From Brevundimonas sp. (GTDB taxonomy: Bacteria > Pseudomonadota > Alphaproteobacteria > Caulobacterales > Caulobacteraceae), in contig JANJTI010000016.1 of NCBI GenBank assembly GCA_024711185.1, positions 1 to 7,962 of the forward strand: 7,962 bases of DNA. Direction: 5' to 3'. The translations under genes and the position numbers were made by a program. Shown one piece after another: positions 1 to 5,519 of the stretch. The first letter of the stretch is position 1, and the number at the start of each line of letters is the position of its first letter. The notes below the pieces were generated by a model that saw nothing but the letters and a program-made list of their open reading frames with translations, was not told the DNA's origin and ran no database searches.

Positions 1-1
1 C

Positions 2-1486
2 GCCCTGACCCTGAAGAACCGCCGCGGGGCGGTGGTCCTGCACGCCCTCAATCCGGCCGCCCGCGCCGCCGGCCTGCGACGCGGCCAGAGCCAGGCCGAT
101 GCGCGGGCGATGCTGCCGCATCTCGTCTGCCAGCCTGCCGATACCGCCGTCGACGATCGGGCGCTGGAGGCGCTGGCGATCTGGGCCGAGCGCTGGTCGC
201 CCTCGGTCGCTGTCGATCCCTCGCCCGACGGTCTGGAGGGGCTGTTCCTGGACGTCACGGGCGCGGGACATCTGTTCGGGGGCGAACGCGCCCTGCTGGC
301 CCGCATTCGCGAACGCCTGGCCGAAGCCGGGATCGCGGCCCGCGCCGCCGCCGCGCCGACGCCGGGCGCGGCCTGGGCCCTGGCGCGCTGGAGCGACCCG
401 GTCGAGCCGGCCCCGGTGGTGGGACAGGACCGGCTGCGCGACCGCCTGGCCGACCTGCCGCTGGCGGCGCTGCGGCTCGACGCCGCCGCCCTGACGCAGG
501 CGCGACGCTTCGGACTGAAGCGGATCGGCGACCTTTATGCGATGCCGCGCGCCGGCCTGGCGCGGCGCTTCCGCGGCGGCGGCGGGGTCGAACTGGTGCG
601 GCGGCTGGACCAGGCGCTGGGCTACGAGGGCGAGGCCCTGACGCCGGTGCGGCCGCCGGCCCGCTACCGCGCCTGGCAGGCCTTCGCCGAACCGCTGGGC
701 GACCTCGCAGGGGTGGAGGCGCGGCTGCCGGAGCTGGCCGCGGATCTGGCGGCGGCGCTGGAGCGGGACGGGCAGGGCGCGCGCAGCCTGGCCCTGACCG
801 GTTTCCGCACCGACGGCGAGACCACCTCGCTGGCGATCCGCACCGGGCGTCCGGGACGGGACCGGGCGGTGTGGCTGCGCCTGTTCCGCGAGGCGGGGCT
901 GGGGCGGCTGGAGCTCGGCTTCGGCGTCGACGCCCTCATGCTGGCCGCCGAGGTCGTCGAGCCGCTGGTCGCCCGACAGGCGCCGCTCCACGACGAGGCC
1001 GCGGCGCGGCAGGTCGAGGATCTGGCGGCGCTGGTCGACCGCCTGTCGGCGCGCCTCGGCGAGGACCGGGTGCTGGTTCCCGAGCCGGTCGACAGCTGGA
1101 TCCCCGAGCGGGCCGAGCGCTGGCGACCGGCCCTGGCCGGTCCGCCCCGGCGGCTGGAGGAGGATCCCGCGCGGCGACCGATCCTGCTGTTCGACCCGCC
1201 CGAGCCGGTTGAGGCCATCGCCGAACTGCCCGACGGGGCCCCGGCCCGCTTCACCTGGCGGCGGCTGTCGCGACGGGTGATCCGCGCCGACGGGCCAGAG
1301 CGCCTGTCGCCGGAGTGGTGGCGGCCGACCGACCGGCTGGGCGGGCGGACCCGCGACTACTACCGCGTCGAGGACGAGTCGGGCGGCCGCTACTGGCTGT
1401 TCCGCGAGGGGCTGTACGGGCGCGAGTACGGCGGCGGGGAGGACGAGCGGGCGCCGTCGTGGTGGATGCACGGGGTGCTGCCGTGA
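2..1486 (+). CDS. imuB: ImuB, Y-family DNA polymerase-like mutasome protein (5' partial)
   Basis: ImuB is a catalytically inactive Y-family polymerase homologue. It acts as the hub between the beta sliding clamp, ImuA (or ImuA') and DnaE2 during SOS-induced mutagenic translesion synthesis. The reading frame is open from the window's first bases, so the true start and the first few dozen residues lie upstream; 494 residues are visible. The Y-family palm is recognisable: LHALNPAARAAGLRRGQS, then at nt 215-253 a PDGLEGLFLD stretch followed by VTGAGHLFGGE. The SIDE-type catalytic acid motif of active Y-family enzymes is replaced here by PDGL, as is usual in ImuB. A helix-hairpin-helix-like region (RRFGLKRIGDLYAMPR) and a little-finger region follow. 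The C-terminus carries the conserved RDYYRVED...YWLFREGLYG block and ends in WWMHGVLP, typical of the family. QAPLHD (nt 977-994) lies where ImuB clamp-binding motifs occur. The stop overlaps the dnaE2 start (GTGA), implying co-translation. Confidence 0.93.
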   Translation, partial: ALTLKNRRGAVVLHALNPAARAAGLRRGQSQADARAMLPHLVCQPADTAVDDRALEALAIWAERWSPSVAVDPSPDGLEGLFLDVTGAGHLFGGERALLARIRERLAEAGIAARAAAAPTPGAAWALARWSDPVEPAPVVGQDRLRDRLADLPLAALRLDAAALTQARRFGLKRIGDLYAMPRAGLARRFRGGGGVELVRRLDQALGYEGEALTPVRPPARYRAWQAFAEPLGDLAGVEARLPELAADLAAALERDGQGARSLALTGFRTDGETTSLAIRTGRPGRDRAVWLRLFREAGLGRLELGFGVDALMLAAEVVEPLVARQAPLHDEAAARQVEDLAALVDRLSARLGEDRVLVPEPVDSWIPERAERWRPALAGPPRRLEEDPARRPILLFDPPEPVEAIAELPDGAPARFTWRRLSRRVIRADGPERLSPEWWRPTDRLGGRTRDYYRVEDESGGRYWLFREGLYGREYGGGEDERAPSWWMHGVLP

Positions 1487-1795
1487 GCGGCTGGAGCGGC
1501 GAGTACGCCGAACTCGGCGCGATGACCAACTTCAGCTTCCTGGAGGGCGCGTCGCATCCGGGCGAACTGATGCTGCAGGCCAGGGCGCTGGGGCTGGCGG
1601 CGGTGGGCGTGGCCGACCGGAACACCCTGGCCGGGGTGGTGCGGGCGTTGATGGGGGCCGAGGAGGCGGGCCTGCCGCTGGTGGTCGGGTCGCGGCTGGG
1701 CTTCGTCGACGGGACCGAACTGATCGTGTTTCCGCGCGACCGGGCGGCGTACGGCCGCCTGTGCCGCCTGCTGTCGCTGGGCAAGAGCGAGGTGT
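1483..1795 (+). pseudogene. dnaE2: dnaE2 remnant: N-terminal PHP segment of error-prone DNA polymerase, truncated
   Basis: DnaE2 (ImuC) is the catalytic C-family polymerase of the ImuA-ImuB-DnaE2 mutasome and is normally a little over 1,000 residues long. A GTG start at 1483 overlaps the imuB stop by four bases, the standard arrangement. Residues 1-101 are recognisable as the start of the PHP domain: YAELGAMTNFSFLEGASHP (7-25), ALGLAAVGVADRNTLAGVVRA (35-55), LPLVVGSRLGFVDG (64-77) and YGRLCRLLSLGK (90-101). Homology then stops abruptly. The next codons (SEVFSFPRSGEGDRPEPQAE) are translated palindromic repeat. The frame stays open to a stop ending at 2187, but that part is antisense to the neighbouring gene and unlike DnaE2. 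The rest of the PHP domain and the polymerase palm, fingers and clamp-binding parts are absent from the window. The remnant has no internal stops, which suggests a recent loss or an assembly join. It is very unlikely to be functional. Confidence 0.85.
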
Positions 1796-1905
1796 TCTCC
1801 TTCCCGCGCAGCGGGGAGGGGGACCGTCCGGAGCCGCAGGCGGAGGATGGGGGAGGGGTCGCGGGACGGCTTCACCCCTCCCCATCGCGCTGCGACGGGG
1901 AGGAG
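1796..1905. repeat. Compound GC-rich palindromic repeat (REP/BIME-like) at the dnaE2 breakpoint
   Basis: Two hairpin-forming units lie head to head. The first pairs 1799-1807 with 1811-1819 around a 3-base loop, with one G-T wobble. The second pairs 1877-1888 with 1892-1903 around a 3-base loop, with one mismatch. The outer arms are also imperfect inverted copies of each other: the reverse complement of 1875-1904 resembles 1796-1822. Between them lies a purine-rich GGAGGATGGGGGAGGGG tract (about 1841-1857). This layout (CTCC..CCGC-GCAGCGGGGAGG....CCTCCCC..CGC) resembles intergenic repeats common in Caulobacter and Brevundimonas; that comparison is from memory. The element sits between the truncated dnaE2 and the convergent minus-strand gene that ends at 1914. 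It could act as a bidirectional terminator or mRNA-stabilising structure. No poly-T tail follows either hairpin. No second copy was found in the window. Confidence 0.75.
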
Positions 1906-1913
1906 ACGGGCGC

Positions 1914-2429
1914 TCAGCCCTTCAGCAGCGCTTCCAGATGCGACAGCCAACGCCGCCCCAGCCGCAGCGCCTCGCCCGGCGAGCCGGTCTGCACCGGCAG
2001 GGTCGCGTCCCACAGGGCCAGTTCGAACTCGGGGTTGCGGGCGTCGGCGAACATCAGCCGCAGCACCACCTGCTCGGCGTCGGGGGCCATGACGTCCAGC
2101 GACTTGCGGGTTTCCCCGCGCCGGACCCGCGCGACCACGTGGCCGTCGACGATGACCTCGCCGCCCTCGATCTCCTCGAAGGCGTAGACCAGCCCCATGC
2201 CGCCGCGGTTCCACAGCACGGCGATCTGCGCTCCGTCGAAGTCGAGCCCGGCGGCGCGCCCCTCGGCGGGCGAGAGGGCCTCGGCCTCGGGAAGGACGCC
2301 CAGCGACTTGAGCAGGGCGCGCTTCATGCGCCGCACCGGCTCCATCCACCAGGCCAGCAGCAGGGCCCCGGTGGTCAGGGCCGCCGCGGCCAGCGCCACC
2401 AGCAGGACCACCCGGAGCGCCTCGGCCAC
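1914..2429 (-). CDS. Membrane-anchored protein of unknown function, downstream of xthA
   Basis: I do not recognise a named family. The 171-residue protein has one strongly hydrophobic N-terminal segment (residues 4-29, ALRVVLLVALAAAALTTGAL then LLAWWM). A basic stretch follows (PVRRMKRALLKSLG, 31-44), which by the positive-inside rule places the rest in the cytoplasm. The soluble part (about 60-171) is predicted mixed alpha/beta: FDGAQIAVLWNRGGMGLVYAFEEIEGGEVIVDGHVVARVRRGE, then VVLRLMFADARNPEFELALWD. It has no cysteines and no obvious catalytic motif. The start is a GTG only three bases after the xthA stop. It is preceded by GGAGG (complement of 2438-2442) at 8-base spacing inside the end of xthA, so it is probably co-transcribed and translationally coupled with xthA. 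The gene is convergent with the dnaE2 remnant, and its stop is a few bases from the palindromic repeat. It is clearly a real gene: it keeps the frame, has a Shine-Dalgarno, and its composition is protein-like. Confidence 0.78.
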   Translation of the reverse strand: MAEALRVVLLVALAAAALTTGALLLAWWMEPVRRMKRALLKSLGVLPEAEALSPAEGRAAGLDFDGAQIAVLWNRGGMGLVYAFEEIEGGEVIVDGHVVARVRRGETRKSLDVMAPDAEQVVLRLMFADARNPEFELALWDATLPVQTGSPGEALRLGRRWLSHLEALLKG

Positions 2430-2432
2430 GGC

Positions 2433-3230
2433 TCAGTCCTCCAGTTCGACGACCACCGGCACGTGGTCCGACGGCTTGTCCATGTCGCGGGCGTCGCGGT
2501 GGGTCTCGACGCCCCGGAAGCGGTCGGCGGCCTGCGGCGACAGCAGGTGGAAGTCGATCCGGATGCCATGGTCCCGCTGCCACGCGCCGGCCTGGTAGTC
2601 CCAGAAGGTGAAGGTCCCGGGAGGTTGCTTGCCGAGTTCGCCGGCGTCGTAGAGGCCGAGGTGGCGAAGCGCCCGGAAGGCGGCCTGGCTCTCGGGCTGG
2701 AACAGGGCGTCGCCCATCCAGGCGGCGGGGTTGCGGGCGTCCTCCGGGGTGGGGATGACGTTGTAGTCGCCGCACAGGGTGAACGCCTCCTCCTGGGCGA
2801 GGAGCGTGCGCGCGTGCGCCTGCAGCCGCTCGAACCACGCCAGCTTGTAGGCGAACTTGGCGGTTCCGATCGGGTTGCCGTTGGGCAGGTACAGGCAGCC
2901 GACCCGCACCGGCCGCGGGGTCTCGATCACCGCCTCGATGTAGCGCGCCTGTTCGGCCTCGGCCTCATGGCCGGACGCGTCGACGCCCGGGAGCCCCCGC
3001 CGCAGGTCGCTCATCGGGTGTTTCGAGAGCAGGGCGACGCCGTTGTAGGTCTTCTGCCCGTGGGTCTCGACGTTGTAGCCGAGGTCCTCGAACGCCTCGC
3101 GCGGGAACTTCTCGTCGAGGCACTTGATCTCCTGAAGCCCCACCACGTCCGGCTTCGCCGCCTCCAGCCACGCCAGCACCGTCGGCAGGCGGGCGTTGAC
3201 CGAGTTCACGTTCCAGGTGGCGATGCGCAT
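2433..3230 (-). CDS. xthA: Exodeoxyribonuclease III / AP endonuclease
   Basis: Exonuclease III incises DNA 5' of abasic sites and removes 3' blocking groups in base excision repair; it also degrades duplex DNA 3'->5'. The 265-residue protein matches the usual length (about 260-270). All the endonuclease/exonuclease/phosphatase-fold motifs are present: MRIATWNVNSVNARL (Asn7), LQEIK (metal-binding Glu34), CLYLPNGN (Tyr114), GDYNV (Asp155 and Asn157), IRIDFHLLS (Asp226) and SDHVPV (Asp255-His256, the catalytic pair). The ATG at 3230 begins the canonical MRIATWNVNS, so the start is secure. No clear Shine-Dalgarno precedes it, and a -10-like box lies about 6 bases upstream, suggesting a leaderless or near-leaderless mRNA. 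It is the first gene of a two-gene operon with the small membrane protein downstream. Its closeness to imuB/dnaE2 groups repair functions, but the two units are convergent and separate. Confidence 0.97.
   Translation of the reverse strand: MRIATWNVNSVNARLPTVLAWLEAAKPDVVGLQEIKCLDEKFPREAFEDLGYNVETHGQKTYNGVALLSKHPMSDLRRGLPGVDASGHEAEAEQARYIEAVIETPRPVRVGCLYLPNGNPIGTAKFAYKLAWFERLQAHARTLLAQEEAFTLCGDYNVIPTPEDARNPAAWMGDALFQPESQAAFRALRHLGLYDAGELGKQPPGTFTFWDYQAGAWQRDHGIRIDFHLLSPQAADRFRGVETHRDARDMDKPSDHVPVVVELED
2438..2442 (-). promoter_or_regulatory. Shine-Dalgarno for the GTG start at 2429
   Basis: GGAGG on the minus strand lies inside the last codons of xthA, eight bases before the GTG. It supports this GTG as the start and translational coupling to xthA. 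Confidence 0.7.
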
Positions 3231-3236
3231 GCGCCA

Positions 3237-3266
3237 TGCCTACGCCGTGTCGCCCGGGTCTGTGAA
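3237..3266 (-). promoter_or_regulatory. Possible promoter of xthA (near-leaderless)
   Basis: On the minus strand TTCACA (3266-3261) and TAGGCA (3242-3237) are separated by 18 bases. The -10-like box ends six bases before the xthA ATG, so transcription would begin at or very near the start codon. This fits the missing Shine-Dalgarno. Both boxes match the consensus only partly. Confidence 0.35.
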
Positions 3267-3286
3267 GCGTCGATCGCCGGAACGAA

Positions 3287-3316
3287 AGACGCCCCGGAGT
3301 CTCCTCCGGGGCGTCT
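3287..3316 (-). terminator. Rho-independent terminator of the secreted Cys-repeat protein gene
   Basis: A perfect 13-bp stem (3287-3299 with 3304-3316) closes a 4-base loop. Read on the minus strand it is followed by a T-rich tail (TTTCGTT). It starts 20 bases past the stop of the minus-strand gene ending at 3337, the normal place for its terminator. It also insulates xthA, whose start lies about 57 bases further on. The plus-strand side has no T tail. Confidence 0.85.
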
Positions 3317-3336
3317 GATCGGTCGGTCCGGCGCGC

Positions 3337-4302
3337 TTACTGCTCGGAGGCCGGCGCGGCGGCGGGGGCCGGCGTGAGGGTGCAGCCCCCGCCGATCCGC
3401 TGGGCGGTGGCGCAGGGGTAGATCTGCTGGGTCGCGTCGTCCTTGATGCGAGCGATGTAGCCCTCGCCCTCGGCGGCGCATTTGACCTCGACGAAGCGGC
3501 CGTTGGCGTTGGACCCCATCAGGCGAGCCTGCTGCACATTGCAGTTGGCCGCCTCGGTGCCGGCCAGTTTGGCCTGGACCGTGGCGTTCTGCTCGGCCGC
3601 GGTGGTGAAGCGGCAGGTTCCGCCGACCGAGGCGACCTGCAGGCAGTCCTGCAGCGTCCACTGGTCTCCGACCTTCTCCAGCCAGTAGCCATCGGCCCCC
3701 GCGCAGCCGACCTCGTAGACCACGTTGTTGGCGTCGCTCTTGCCGATGGCGAGAGCCTCGTCGATCGTGCAGCTCACGCCGGCGCTGCGGGCCCAGCCGC
3801 CGATCACGGCCAGCCCGTTCTGGTTGGCCGGGAGAATGCACTGCTGACCGACGTCGGCGGCCGGATCGCGCTGCCGCGCGGTGTAGGCGGTGCCCGCCAG
3901 CTCCAGGCAGCTGAACGCCTGGGGCGGAGTCGAGGCGACGAGGATGTAGCCGGGGCCTTCGGCGCACGCCGCCTCGTAGACCTGGCTCTCCCCAGTCAGC
4001 CCCGGGTTGGCCGCTTCGGTGACCTGGCAGTCGACGCCAGCGGCGGTCGCCTGGGCCTGGGCGGCGGCGAGGATCTGTTCGGCGGTCGGGGCGGCGGGAG
4101 CGGCCGGCTGCGCCTGCTGATCCCGATTGCGCCGCTCGGCCGCACGATCGTCGCGACGCGGCACGACGCGATCCTCGCGGGTGATGTCGCTCGAACGGTC
4201 GACCCTGTCGCCGCCCGTCGGGGGCTCCTGGGCGAAGGCGGGCTGGGCGGCCCCGAAAGTCAGGGCGAGAGCGCCCATCCATCCGATCATCGTCTTATGC
4301 AC
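3337..4302 (-). CDS. Secreted protein of unknown function with three four-cysteine repeats
   Basis: I do not recognise a named family. With a GTG start at 4302 the product is 321 residues. It has a short basic N-region (MHKT), a hydrophobic core (MIGWMGALALTFGAAQ) and a signal peptidase I site after AFA (residue 24). It is therefore probably periplasmic or exported. A charged Asp/Arg-rich linker (about 30-62) and an Ala/Pro/Gln stretch (63-73) lead into three imperfect tandem repeats. Each has four cysteines: 92/113/132/155, 178/200/220/230 and 254/275/297/307. Every repeat follows the plan C-x-(V/I)-..-(V/F)-Y/V-E-x-x-C-A-..-GY-..-C-..-C, for example VYEAACAEGPGYI, VYEVGCAGADGYW and FVEVKCAAEGEGYI. 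Twelve cysteines in an exported protein suggest up to six disulfides. The start was chosen because GGAGG (4308-4312) lies five bases before the GTG; an in-frame ATG at 4290 would be 17 bases away. The frame extends further upstream to 4461, but that part lies before the Shine-Dalgarno and lacks protein-like composition. It is followed by a strong terminator and appears monocistronic. Confidence 0.85.
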   Translation of the reverse strand: MHKTMIGWMGALALTFGAAQPAFAQEPPTGGDRVDRSSDITREDRVVPRRDDRAAERRNRDQQAQPAAPAAPTAEQILAAAQAQATAAGVDCQVTEAANPGLTGESQVYEAACAEGPGYILVASTPPQAFSCLELAGTAYTARQRDPAADVGQQCILPANQNGLAVIGGWARSAGVSCTIDEALAIGKSDANNVVYEVGCAGADGYWLEKVGDQWTLQDCLQVASVGGTCRFTTAAEQNATVQAKLAGTEAANCNVQQARLMGSNANGRFVEVKCAAEGEGYIARIKDDATQQIYPCATAQRIGGGCTLTPAPAAAPASEQ

Positions 4303-4307
4303 GCGGG

Positions 4308-4312
4308 CCTCC
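4308..4312 (-). promoter_or_regulatory. Shine-Dalgarno deciding the GTG start at 4302
   Basis: GGAGG on the minus strand is five bases before GTG 4302 and 17 before ATG 4290. It favours the GTG, which adds the MHKT basic N-region to the signal peptide. Confidence 0.65.
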
Positions 4313-4380
4313 GGTCGAAAAAAGGTCGGCACACCCTTGGCGGGGCGGTGTGGCGGGGTCAAGGCAGGAGAGTGGCCGGC

Positions 4381-4409
4381 TGGACGTCGTGCCGCCGGCG
4401 GTCTATCCA
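4381..4409 (+). promoter_or_regulatory. Possible promoter of the MBL-hydrolase/crotonase operon
   Basis: TGGACG (4381-4386) and TATCCA (4404-4409) are separated by 17 bases. Transcription would begin near 4416, giving a leader of about 20 bases that holds GGAG (4427-4430). If real, this promoter lies downstream of the alternative GTG start at 4350 and so supports the shorter protein. Confidence 0.35.
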
Positions 4410-4426
4410 AAGCATGAGTTTCGATT

Positions 4427-4430
4427 GGAG
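4427..4430 (+). promoter_or_regulatory. Shine-Dalgarno supporting a TTG start at 4437
   Basis: GGAG is followed by six bases and then TTG. No ATG is available in frame ahead of the conserved part of the MBL-fold protein. Confidence 0.5.
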
Positions 4431-4436
4431 ACGGAC

Positions 4437-5519
4437 TTGGCGGACGGCGTCGCCACGACATCGACCGGGGCGGGCGGACGCGGCCTGACCTATCCGTTCG
4501 CCCCGCCGCCGCGATCGGGAGAAGCGGTCGAGGTCGCAGCGGGCGTGCTTTGGATGCGGCTGGCCATGCCGATGGCGCTGGATCACATCAATGTCTACGC
4601 GGTGCGCGACGGCGGCGAATGGGCCATCGTCGATACCGGCCTGAACCTGCCCGGCACGCGTGCCGAATGGGAGGCGCTGCTGGCGGGCCCTCTGCACGGG
4701 GGCCGGGTCAGTCGGGTGATCTGCACCCACATGCATCCCGACCATATCGGCCTGGCCGGCTGGCTGTGCGAGCGATTCCAGGCTCCGCTGGCGATGACGC
4801 GGCTCGAGTACGTCACCGCCCGCATGCTGCTGGCCGACACGGGCCGCCCCGCGCCGGAGAGCGGGGCCGACTTCTACCGGGCGGCGGGCTGGGACGAGGA
4901 CCAGCTGGAAGGCTACCGTCGCGACTTCGGTCAGTTCGGACGGGCCGTGGCGGCGATGCCCGCCGGCTATGTCCGCATCCGCGAGGGCGAACGGCTGGCC
5001 ATCGGCGGGGCGGACTGGCGGGTGGTGGTCGGAGAGGGACACAGCCCGGAGCATGCCTGCCTGTGGCGCGAAGCCGACGGCGTGGTGCTGGGCGGCGACC
5101 AGATCCTGCCGAAGATCTCGTCGAACGTCTCGGTCTGGCCGACCGAGCCCGACGCCGACCCGCTCGGCGACTGGCTCGCCTCGCTGGAGCGCATGAAGGC
5201 GGTCTTCCCGGACGAGGTGCTGGTGCTGCCCTCCCATGGCGAGCCGTTTCTTGGCGTGCAGGCGCGCCTCGACGCCCTGTTGCGCGGCCACCGCACGGCC
5301 CTGCGCCGGCTGGAGCGGGCGCTGACCGTTCCGAAGCGGGCCGTCGACGTCTTTCCGGCCCTGTTCGCCCGCCCCGTCGGCGACGGGGTGCGCGGCATGG
5401 CCACCGGCGAGGCCGTGGCTCATCTCAACTATCTGCTCCGACAGGGCCGCGCCGGACGCGTCCGGGACGCCGACGGCGTCGACTGGTGGAGCGCTGCAAC
5501 CCAGGGAAGGGCGACATGA
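4437..5519 (+). CDS. Metallo-beta-lactamase-fold hydrolase (glyoxalase II-like superfamily)
   Basis: This is a zinc-dependent MBL-fold hydrolase of the broad COG0491 type. The substrate cannot be told from sequence; thioesters and other esters are typical of relatives. With the TTG start it has 360 residues. The N-terminal beta-strand block IVDTGLNLPG (64-73) is followed by the signature THMHPDHIGLAGWL (97-110), which supplies metal ligands His98, His100, Asp102 and His103. GEGHSPEHACLW (199-210) supplies another His, GGDQILPKISSNVSVWP (219-235) the bridging Asp221, and LPSHGEPF (264-271) the final His267. A C-terminal helical extension (about 275-360) follows the core. The start is uncertain. 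The frame is open back to a GTG at 4350, but residues there look non-conserved, and TTG 4437 has GGAG at good spacing plus a promoter-like sequence upstream. The stop overlaps the next start (ATGA), so it is translationally coupled to the enoyl-CoA hydratase/isomerase, suggesting an acyl-CoA-related role. Confidence 0.88.
   Translation: MADGVATTSTGAGGRGLTYPFAPPPRSGEAVEVAAGVLWMRLAMPMALDHINVYAVRDGGEWAIVDTGLNLPGTRAEWEALLAGPLHGGRVSRVICTHMHPDHIGLAGWLCERFQAPLAMTRLEYVTARMLLADTGRPAPESGADFYRAAGWDEDQLEGYRRDFGQFGRAVAAMPAGYVRIREGERLAIGGADWRVVVGEGHSPEHACLWREADGVVLGGDQILPKISSNVSVWPTEPDADPLGDWLASLERMKAVFPDEVLVLPSHGEPFLGVQARLDALLRGHRTALRRLERALTVPKRAVDVFPALFARPVGDGVRGMATGEAVAHLNYLLRQGRAGRVRDADGVDWWSAATQGRAT

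Noticed and set aside
1390..2838. 482-codon open frame on the minus strand crossing imuB, the repeat and xthA
   Set aside because: Out of frame with xthA and the small membrane protein, and antisense to imuB; the translation is Arg/Gly/Pro-rich noise.
3231..3290. Possible LexA (SOS) site upstream of xthA
   Set aside because: A single GTTC half-site is present on the minus strand, but the second half at the expected 7-base spacing (alphaproteobacterial GTTCN7GTTC) is missing.
1761..3377. 538-codon open frame on the plus strand across xthA
   Set aside because: Antisense to xthA, whose catalytic motifs are all intact, and to the downstream membrane-protein gene; it crosses the repeat and has no domain.
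4303..4461. N-terminal extension of the secreted protein up to an ATG at 4461
   Set aside because: It would lie upstream of the Shine-Dalgarno, overlap the divergent gene, and bury the clear signal peptide behind ~50 Arg/Pro-rich residues.
5452..5465. Perfect 14-base palindrome CCGGACGCGTCCGG
   Set aside because: It lies in the coding sequence of the MBL hydrolase, has no loop or tail, and such GC palindromes arise by chance in this composition.
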